Shown: one piece after another, positions 55,735-64,000 of the stretch
Numbering within the stretch: the stretch's first letter is position 1
Layout: each line of letters begins with the position of its first letter
DNA from: Karalla daura
Taxonomy: Eukaryota; Chordata; Actinopteri; Chaetodontiformes; Leiognathidae
Direction of reading: 5' to 3'
Length of the DNA stretch: 64,000 nt
Assembly: GCA_029224185.1 (NCBI GenBank)
Contig: CM055201.1
Coordinates: 3,129,418 to 3,193,417 of the forward strand
The notes under the pieces: model-generated
The model's database searches: none
Told to the model about the DNA's origin: nothing
The model's input: the letters and a program-made list of their open reading frames with translations, nothing else
Position numbers and translations under genes: made by a program

Positions 55735-55993
55735 ATCCAAGATAAGCTGCTATAGGTTGAGTCTGCTGGGGGTCCCCGGCACATTGAGCTCTATCTTCTC
55801 TGCCTTCTCTGTGGGTGTGAATCAGGTTCACGTTCCCTCTAGCTTCTCTCTTTCCTCTTGGCCTCTCCCCGTCTGTTTTCCATCTCCTCCTCTTCCTCCC
55901 TCTCCTGCCCCTCTCCTTTGTTATCTTTCAATTTATTTTTATTCTTATTTTATTTTTATTTTCATTTTATTTTTATTTTCATTTTTATTTTTT

Positions 55994-55995
<2 letters not shown>

Positions 55996-56056
<61 letters not shown>
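55996..56056. repeat. (TA)n microsatellite in the L2 3' UTR
   Basis: About 30 TA units followed by T and TTAA runs. Confidence 0.95.
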
Positions 56057-56063
<7 letters not shown>

Positions 56064-56570
56064 TAATTAATTAATTAATTAATTCTTATTTTAATTTTTA
56101 TTAATATTTTATTTTTTAATTCTTAATTTTCTGTTTATTCTTATTTTACTTTTTCATTTTTCATTTTATTTTTATTATTTTTATTTTCCCTCCCGACTTC
56201 CATCAACACTGAGCTGGATCCAGGACCACCTCTACCCGGCTCATCTCACCGCGGTTCCTCCTGCCTGCTACTACTTCAATTCATTAATTTATATCCTGAA
56301 CTGTTAGCCATCAATAATGTTTTGTTTGTGCCCGCCTGTCCGTCCTGGGTGAGGATCCCCTCCTCTGTCTCTCACCCTGAGGTTTCTCCCCTTTTTTCCC
56401 TCTCAGGGTTTTTCTTGGGAGTTGTTCCTCAGCCTTTGCGAGGGTCTAAGGACAGGGGTTTTTTTCACTATGTACACATTGTTGCTCTGCTTGTAAAGTG
56501 CTCTGAGATAACAGCTGTTATGATATGGCACTTAAAACAAATAAAAGTTGAAGTTGAAGTTGAAGTTGTA

Positions 56571-59529
56571 TTTCATATTCCTGGTTTATCCGTTTTTTTT
56601 CCTCGTTTTTTTTTAAACCACCACACCAAGACAATAATTTAATTCTACATGTGTACTGGGAATGCCTTTTCTGAATTGCCTGGTTTATTAAAAACTATAT
56701 GAAAAAGTTGCTTAATCCTGTGCTGTCGCTCTGGAGTCAGCATTGTGTCCCCTCTTGTTTTCCACCACAGAGATAATAGTGATGTGACATCACTGTATCA
56801 GTCAGCTAGACCCTGTCAGTCTTAATCACCCAGGATGTGGCAGAGAGCATGTGACCTTCAGCAAACAGCAGTGCTGGGAACATCTTCACTGACCTGGAAA
56901 GAAAACATCTAAACAGAAGAAGCCAACTTTAGAAAAATCACAGTCATGTCACATCACACCACATACACACACACAGACACACACATACACACACACACAC
57001 ACACACACATGGCCTGCAGTCAAAGCAGCATATAATGCAAGTAATGTTCAGCCATGATGTTAATTTGCCACCTGCAGCAGCAACGTCAAACTGCATCAGC
57101 AGCAGGAGGCAAGATTATATCTGGAGGACAACTCCACTGCTGACATCACAGAATGACTCAGAATGACGAATATAACTTTTTCCTTTTTTATTCACTTTTG
57201 CCCCGATGATTGTAGTTTTAAAGTTGCTTTCTCATATTTAAAGGACACACTTGCTTAATATCTGAAGATGCCACGCATAAAGTCACTCTTTAAAACGACT
57301 GCGGGAACCCTCTATACTCCACCTCTACTGGGTGCTTGCCACCTCCATGACGAGGTGTGGTATTTCTGACTGTTCCTCTTATTTGCCTCATCACAACCTT
57401 CTTCCCAAGGGACAATCAGTTCCACAAAGATGATTTTCTTTGCTTGCTATTTCCAGATGACTATGTCTGGCCTCAAGGTGGTCTGGACAATGGGGGAAAG
57501 AATCAGCTTCCTTCCCAGGTCAGCTTTCGTTCACAGACCTCAAGAGGAAGCTCGTGCAGAATTGCCTCTCCTTTTTGGGAGGTCCCATTTGGTCCATTTT
57601 CCTTGGATTTCTTGTTCAACCGCCTTTGTTCTGTGACTCTCTTGGTGACGATCCAGGCTCTTCCACTTCTGCTGTGCACTTGCCTTCTCCCACTAGATGA
57701 AAGGGAAGGGTCCCTTCCTGCTGACCGGTGCAGACATTGCCAATGATGTCCCTGAACTCCATGGAGCATGTCCAGTTCTGACGAGGGATTCAGTGGTCCA
57801 TATTTTTTCACTTCTGATCCAATACTGATATGTGAATTTGGATATTTGCTCACACTGATGCTATTCCAATAGCAGAGCTCTGCTTGCTATGATATTATCT
57901 TCATCATTATTGTTGATTTTACACAAGGCTGTAACTGCTTTATACAGTATGAAATGCATGTATGTCCCAAAAGGCAGAAAAAAAGGTCAGAAAGGCAAGA
58001 CAGAAAGACTCTAAACAGGAAAAATGTGTTCATAATAATTTTGGAAAGGAGTCATCACCCGGAAATGGCATTTTCCTTGTTAAAACATGTATATTGTTGT
58101 TGGACCTGGGTCTAAATGTAGTTCATGGGAGTGAACTGCTTTGTTGCTGGTTGCCAAAATCAACACAAAAGTATTTTCATTGTCCCTGCATCAGCAGACC
58201 AAACTACACTGGGCCAGTGGATTAAATTTATTGTTAATAAAAATGTTCCTGCAACTCTCATCGCTAACATTGTGCTGGCTCATATATAAATGACTGAATT
58301 CCAGAATCCGCAGCCCGGTCATGTTCATCATTCACTGTGTCTGCGATTACAAAGGGGAGGTTTTTGTTTTGGAGTCTCTTAGTGCATGCATATACTGGAC
58401 CAGCCCCCACTCCAGCTCTGTCCGTCCTGCAGCCAATTAATATGCGCCTCATTAACATTGCTACAATGACCATCCAGACCATAGACACATATACATAGAT
58501 GCTGCATTGAATGCTGCTGCCACGTGCAGCGGTGTGCCTACAGGACGTCCATCTTGGAATGGGGCCACTAGCTTCTACAGTGCATTACATCTAGAGAGGA
58601 ATGATGTACCTTCACAACTGAAGTTTTCAAAAATTCTCCATTCCAAGGCAATTTCCACAGGGTTTGTTTGTAATAAACATCAGACATGATAGATAGACAG
58701 GTTGACAGGCAGACAGACAGACAGACAGACAAATACAACGAATGAATCCAAAAAAAGTTCAGACGTGTTCATGTTTTTATTGATAGCATTACTTCAGGCT
58801 ATACACTGCTTTTGAGTATGATTTTATAATTATTATATTATATGCAATAGTATTGCAGTATAATAGTATATATTATTGTTGTTGTTGTTACTGCCATGCT
58901 TATCATCGCTCTTGTTATTATATTCTTATATTATCTTTTTCTTGTTTATTATTGATTGTATTTTGTGTTATAGTTACTGGTATTCTTTTTTGTGTCAATA
59001 TCATTGTTGTAATTGTACATACATCTTACCTGTGAAAAGTGGTCCCACAAGGTCTGGTTTCTCTACAGTGCTCATTAGAGCATCCATATGCCAAACAGCA
59101 GTATGCTTACAGAAGGCATCATTCTGTCTTTTGATATGACAGAAGCTTGTCTGCCACACACTGTTTAAATGACTATGCTAGAGTGAGAGGCAGAGAGAGT
59201 GTGGAGATTAAGTGTTGGGTGGTAAAACCAGTATTTTGAAAAGATCCAAGCACACAGAGGGTAAAAAAAAGGGTCAGAATAAGATTTGATTTTTTCCTAC
59301 TTCAAATCCAGTGAAGAAGAATGTTTGCCATTTAAGGCAACCTGGATTAATGTTAACAGCAGTTTCTGAAACTGTTCTACAAAAGAAAGCAATAAAAAGT
59401 AAATGACACCTCTAAAGGCTGACAGAGGAAGATAACGTGTCCCTCAAATCCGTTTTAAACATTGGCAGGAATCTGCTGTCATACAATTCTTTTTTTTCAT
59501 CCATGGATGAAAGGATGCCATACCTATAG
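56571..59529. other. Unassigned region
   Basis: Contains (CA)n near 56970-57010 and a slightly GC-richer stretch at 57350-57780 with open frames on both strands but no recognised motif. A (GACA)n run is at 58705-58731. Confidence 0.4.
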
Positions 59530-59703
59530 CCTGAGCTGATGTGACCTATAACTCATTCTTACACAGTTTTGGTCCATGAATTGATGGACAGGTCTATATC
59601 AGGGGAGACGCACCATTCACTCTCACACTCATGCCTAGGGAGAATTTAGTCTTCAACTGGTCTTAATGCATGTTTTTGGACTGTAAGTGGTAGGAATATG
59701 GAA
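59530..59703 (+). repeat. Retroposon fragment, left part
   Basis: CCATTCACTCTCACACTCAT, then CCTAGGGAGAATTTAG and GCATGTTTTTGGACTGTAAG follow the sequence of a very common teleost retroposon. The continuation lies at 60082-60165. Confidence 0.55.
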
Positions 59704-60081
59704 AATTAACACGATAAAAGTGACCAAAATTATCATGGTTATTGGTTTACAATAGGACTGTTAACATATGTTCAAGAATCAAATCTGTGGTAGTAGATCC
59801 AATTTTAAGATGCTTCTTTCCGCCAGCGATAAGTTGCCCATAAAGACAGAGCCCACAAGCTGTTGAACCATTAGCAGTCCCCACTGAAACTCCCCAAAGT
59901 GAATTTTCACCTGCATATTGCGGATTGGCGGGTGTTAATTTGGAGCCCTGCTTTGCCACAGTTAGACACTGCTCTGTGGTTCCTGACTTCAGGTTAAATA
60001 TCCATAGTAATAATTAAAACATAACGCTAACTTTCACAGACAGGCATTTTACCATGGTTTACCATGTATTACCAAACCCAG
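59704..60081. mobile_element. Insertion splitting the retroposon
   Basis: About 380 bases absent from the expected order between the GGACTGT and GGGAGAACAT blocks. No clear terminal repeats were identified; the content is unclassified. Confidence 0.4.
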
Positions 60082-60165
60082 GGAGAACATTCAAACTCCA
60101 GAGAGACAGGCCCCCAACCAGGGTTACAAACTGGTGAGCAAACTGTAGGGCAGTGCTATTTACAA
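60082..60165 (+). repeat. Retroposon fragment, right part
   Basis: CCCAGGGAGAACATTCAAAC, TCCAGAGAGACAGGCCCCCA continue the retroposon started at 59530. Confidence 0.55.
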
Positions 60166-62404
60166 CATTGAAATTACATTCATTTTGGTGAATTTAAAAA
60201 TGCCAATTTTTAACTTAAATTGATTCAGAATTTTTCTGAATCAATTATTATCTCCCATTAAACAAGGGAGCTTTTGGGTGTTAAGGTAGTGTCATGGTAA
60301 TGGATAACAGATTCATGATAAAGGGTTAGGTACTTGTTAAGAAGAGAATTGTTTTTGGTTAGAAAATCCAGGAATACTTGTAATTCCTCTGAAATAGATG
60401 CAGGGGTCATCACAGTTGGATTTAAACATGCAACATTTCTGCTGACATATCTCAGAAATTCTGAATTATCATATCATAGAACATATCAGTTTTGTTGGAT
60501 GAATGTATGTGTTGTGTGCTTGTCATCAGATGTGACTGCAATGATTTGACAATTAACTGAAATTTCTATGCATTAATGAGGCACTGCTAGCTCTCCAATC
60601 TGCTATGACTCACACACTGTCATCTTGTAGTAATTTCCCTCAGACAGATTGGACTGACTAACAAGGTTTTTATGTGCAGACTGTCTCGGGCACCATCCTG
60701 CCACTGTGACATCTGATTGGCTGCAGTCCTGGCTGCAGCGCCTTTCATCTCTATTTTAGCGACATTCACAGCAGATGACACAGAGGCTATCAGAACAGAT
60801 TTTTGCTTTTAAAGATTAATTACGTGTGTTAAAATGAAGCAAGACTTTGGGTCAGTGCAAAATTCTTAGGGCAGGAGAATATTGGTACTGAGTCATGCAT
60901 GGTTTCTGTCCATATAAAGTGTCTCTTTCATATTAACAAGCATTCCAGAAATGTGTAAAAAGAAAAGGCTGTTTTTGACTTGATGTTGCTCCAATCCCAG
61001 TTTCTGTCTTCAGAGGAAAGCAGAGAATCCTACTTAAATGTCCTATAGCATCATTCAATTGTGATGTTTGTATTTTGAGTTCACAGTGAAATTGTAATCA
61101 CATATTAACTGCAAATAAACACAGCCATCTTGAGAAGGTTAACACAGCAAACAAAGACCATCACATGACATCATGACTACTGAACGAGGACTAATCCTGT
61201 TTGTCCATAGTTGCTGTCACTCATTGAGTGGTCAGATACTCCGGATACTCCTGTCCCTGTTCTTAAATTATTACACAGATGACGTGTAACCTGTGATGAA
61301 GATTCTCTCCATGTTCTCTCCACATTTGTCATGTATTGTCTCTCTGTGATTCGAAGTTATAAAATGTGAGAATGAGATTTCATTCGGTTTGTTGTTGATC
61401 TGCTTGACCCTGTTGATCTGCCAGTCACTGACATGAAATAACTTCTCTCACATTAATACATGTCATCCAATACTTATGTGTTCGAAAGAGAAACAATAAA
61501 ATTGTTGTACAGTACAGTACGGGCAACAAAGTGAAATACTTAATTTACAGATTTGTACAAGCATATTTGATTTCCTTGCTGCTCAGTATTCAACATAGAT
61601 GTCATCCAGAGGACTAGATAAATGGTTTCTTTTCAGTGTGAATCCTTGTTTTCACCGTTTTCCACACACATTGGTATATGTCTGTGTGTCTGTGTGTGTG
61701 TGTGTGTATTTTTCATGTATTTTTTTAAGTAAATATTTCAATATTTCATACATGCTGCCAGAGGGGAAACAGTGTTGTGCAGTTTGTGGTTTACTTTGTA
61801 CAAAGAGAAAACAGAGGAGAAAACAGACAAGCTGAAATAAGGAACCTTGTGTGCTTGTGTGTGTACCTGCATGTGAATGGGTCGGTTGGTGTGAATGTAT
61901 TGAAAGGGCTTGCCCTCATCTCCATGACAATCAGCATTCATTGTCCCATCTGTCTTGACACACACACAAATACACAGGCACACTTGTGACTTCATACTGG
62001 GTGGTTAGGCAGACACAGGCAGGGGTCACAGCAGATGTCGTAGAATAAAAGAAGAGGTCACACACACACACACACACAGCAGATGGGACCTCCTCAAAAC
62101 CAAGATGGTTGCTATATTGAATAATCTGATTGCTTCTCTCATAGAGAAGGTGGTGAGTTTATTTGCACAAATAAGAATTCCATAATTTCAGATTAAGCTA
62201 CATGTTAACAACATCAAGATGTAGAGGAGGATCTGTCTTTTTCCTTTAGAAGAATCCTGTCCCTCTTTATACCCTGTTTTATATTTTAATGCCCTTGGAA
62301 AACTAACTATGTACACCTCTTGCATTGTTTTGTTAGACTTAATGCTTGAGGATGATGTGTTTTTATAGGTCATATATTTAATTGTGTCTGTAGTGCACCT
62401 CCAT
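60166..62404. other. Unassigned region
   Basis: (TG)n near 61685-61708 and (CA)n near 62059-62079. No supported exon or transposon end. Confidence 0.45.
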
Positions 62405-63265
62405 TAGTAATAATAATATTAATAATAATACATTTTATTTGTTAGTGGCTTTCACAACACTTAAGGTCACCTTACAACAACGCAACAGTAGAAAGATACA
62501 ATATACAGAAAAATACATACTGGAGTGTGGCATATTAGAGAGCTCAGTAGAAGCTTGTGTTGTATACTGTGGAGGTTACATCGGATGGCTGGTAGAGGAA
62601 CTCTGAGGTCTGAGAGGAAGGATAGTTTGAAGGCAATTTGTTCAAAGGAGTCAGCAGGAGGCATGGAGATTATGGACATGGCATTCCCTGTAGATGGCAG
62701 CAATGCCCCCACCCTGTCTGTCCGTGGGGTTTGTTGGTGTAGGTGTAGTTAGTGGGTGTGGTCTGGTTTAAAGGGAAGTCATTCAGCAGTTTGTGACGGG
62801 GTTTGGTTAGGCAGAGGAAATTTTGTTTATTGTCACTGATGAATTCATGAAGGATAGCACTTTCATTGGTCAGTGAGTGGGTGTTCAGTAGAGCCAGTTC
62901 CAGGTGTTGTTGGATTTGAGTAGCATGTGGTGACATAATATGGTTGGAAAGGAGCACTGGTGAGCGGTGCTGTAGATTGTGCTGCTGCTGGCAAAGAGGA
63001 GGAAGAGTGTTGTGGAGGAGGGGCGTGTGATGTAAATAGTCAAGCATATAGGCACATGATATACAGCGTGCTGAATATTGGCTGCCAGCATTCACCTTCC
63101 CATAGCGTTAAGGTGAATGCCATCATGTTTGAAGAAGGAAGAATGGTTCCATAAAAGATAACAATTGTCCGACAGCAGGTGTTCAGCAGGACCAGTCTGG
63201 AGAAATGTGAGTCTCTAAGACCAAGTTAGGGAATGGGACTGGAGATAAAAATTGACTTTCCATGT
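62405..63265 (-). mobile_element. L2-like LINE, inverted, internally deleted
   Basis: Minus strand: 63095-62900 leader, then LALLNTHSLTNESAILHEFI with FLCLTKPRHK (62885-62800), the endonuclease start, then QTTPTNYTYTNKPH and PPADSFEQIAFKLS (about 62660-62620). The right order then collapses near 62530 and is followed by GTAAGGTGACCTTAAGTG and AACAAATAAAATG with an (ATT)n tail at 62405, the usual LINE 3' end. The region in between (endonuclease end, RT) is missing. Stops break the frames. Confidence 0.65.
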
Positions 63266-63600
63266 GTGTAGGAAGTCCAGGATGGAGGTGAAAGCACCTT
63301 TGGAGAGCTGAGAGGCCAGGCTGTTGATTCTACGTGCACTACAATGTGGGTAATAGCAGACTTTCTGGGGTAGACCTGATCTCATTAGGAGGGACTGCAT
63401 ATATGCATACTGCATACAAGTTGAAAGGAGCAGCCCAACTCTCTAGCAACCTGGCCAAGTGCAGTAATCCTCCCCAACCCTGACTCAGTCAGAGTTGAGA
63501 CCAGGAGGCAGAGTTGCAATTTAACACACTTCTCTGCACTTTCTTCTCTTAAGTTATAACGTTCGGACATGCAATTAGCCACCGAGCATCAACAGCAATT
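63266..63600. other. LINE leader-like or unassigned
   Basis: Between oppositely oriented LINE pieces; possibly leader sequence of either. Confidence 0.35.
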
Positions 63601-64000
63601 GATCTGCCCCTTATTTCAGAAATGTAGGAAACAGCTGGAAATACAGATAGGTCACTATTTGCATTTGTGCCCAATGACCTATGTCAGCTGAGTACTATCA
63701 TCTCCTTCTCTAAATCATCGACCTGCCTCCTAGACCCTATTCCCACTAAGTTGTTCAAGGAAGTGTTCCCTGAAATTGGCGCCTCTTTAGTAGACCTGAT
63801 CGACTTGTCCTAATCCACGTTACGTTCATCTTAATTTTCAAATTGCCATAATCAAACCCCTCCTTAAGAAACCTTCCCTCAATCCGGGAATTTTAGCAAA
63901 CTACAGGCCCATCTCCATCTCATCTTCATCTCAAAAATCCTAGAGAAAGCCATTGCCAACCAGCTCTGTGTATACCTTAATAACATTAACTTATTTGAGA
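63601..64000 (+). pseudogene. L2-like LINE RT N-terminal part, runs off the window
   Basis: Plus-strand frames give SFSKSSTCLLDPIPTKLFKE (near 63705-63760), then FKIAIIKPLLKKPSLNPGIL (near 63838-63895), ANYRPIS and ISKILEKAIANQLCVYLNN to the window edge. These are the pre-RT and first RT motifs of an L2-type LINE. Two or three frame changes are needed (for example before FKIAI and after NYRPIS). The palm with YADD would lie beyond the right edge. Confidence 0.75.

Larger units (their letters stand above)
54598..56570 (+). mobile_element. L2-like LINE, 5'-truncated, intact RT C-terminal frame and 3' end
   Basis: Begins inside RT, runs through the coding end at 55734 and a long 3' UTR with a (TA)n array, and ends with a GTAAAGTGCTCTGAG stem-like block, AATAAA and a (GTTGAA)n tail (about 56546-56569), the usual terminus of L2-type LINEs. 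Truncation at the 5' end coincides with simple repeats. Confidence 0.85.

Noticed and set aside
57357..57853. Overlapping frames of 116-129 codons on both strands
   Set aside because: No motif recognised; could be a decayed repeat, but evidence was not enough to call a gene or a family.
1..64000. CRISPR arrays, bacterial operons, rRNA or intact tRNA genes
   Set aside because: None seen; tandem arrays here are microsatellites or a minisatellite, and the tRNA-like boxes belong to degraded retroposons.

Overview
The window looks like non-coding, repeat-dense vertebrate DNA, almost certainly from a ray-finned (teleost) fish. It is AT-leaning, has long (CA)n, (TA)n, (GA)n and (GATA)n arrays, and holds the mixture of mobile-element families typical of teleosts: L2-like and L1-Tx1-like LINEs, Ty3/gypsy LTR elements, a Tc1-like transposon, PIF/Harbinger pieces, many hAT transposons and MITEs, and tRNA-derived retroposons. 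No bacterial-style operon or dense coding is present. Nearly all open frames are short accidents or decayed transposon proteins. I assigned families by reading translations and termini by eye; no database search was run.

Two pieces of probable host gene were found. (1) On the minus strand at 1820-1949 lies the first coding exon of a C-type lysozyme: signal peptide, start of the mature protein and a phase-1 GT donor. The rest of the gene must lie beyond the left edge; its first intron contains a hAT MITE (182-977) with a perfect 8-bp target duplication. (2) On the plus strand at 44937-45075 lies a plausible first exon of an unidentified secreted or type I membrane protein: strong Kozak ATG, basic stretch, hydrophobic signal, phase-1 GT donor.

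Layout. 0-2.1 kb: lysozyme exon 1 and intron 1. 3-7.3 kb: gypsy integrase tail, PIF/Harbinger pieces (BESS-like frame and transposase N-terminus), and a SINE-like retroposon split by a hAT element. 8.1-8.6 kb: possible solo LTR. 9.7-13.7 kb: decayed gypsy pol with integrase upstream of RT-RNase H (Gmr1-like order), interrupted by an inverted L2-like LINE. 13.75-16.7 kb: MITE, L1-Tx1 fragment, hAT MITE, retroposon tail. 18.8-20.2 kb: long interspersed repeat with an inverted partner at 50.8-51.6 kb. 21.8-23.8 kb: hAT element containing LTR-like sequence and a strong hairpin, then a second MITE. 24-29 kb: minisatellite, L2 RT fragment and two oppositely oriented pieces of hAT transposase. 31.2-32.4 kb: gypsy element with a complete 5' LTR. 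32.7-34.7 kb: complete but decayed Tc1-like element. 34.9-36.1 kb: ACTAGT-rich repeat split by a MITE. 36.3 kb: THAP-like fragment. 39.5-43.5 kb: MITEs, L1-Tx1 RT, a minus-strand LTR element with primer-binding site and gag start, and a GC-rich TTAA-flanked MITE. 43.9-45.1 kb: AT arrays and the signal-peptide exon. 46-52.6 kb: SINE, piggyBac-like end, hAT transposase, BED finger. 53.6-56.6 kb: L2 elements, one with an intact 378-codon RT frame. 59.5-60.2 kb: split retroposon. 62.4-64 kb: L2 pieces in opposite orientations, one running off the window.

The genes do not act as a pathway. The main story is layered transposon insertion around two host-gene first exons. I found no convincing new biological system; the best leads are the Gmr1-like domain order, the ACTAGT-rich repeat, the signal-peptide exon and several insertions dated by nesting.
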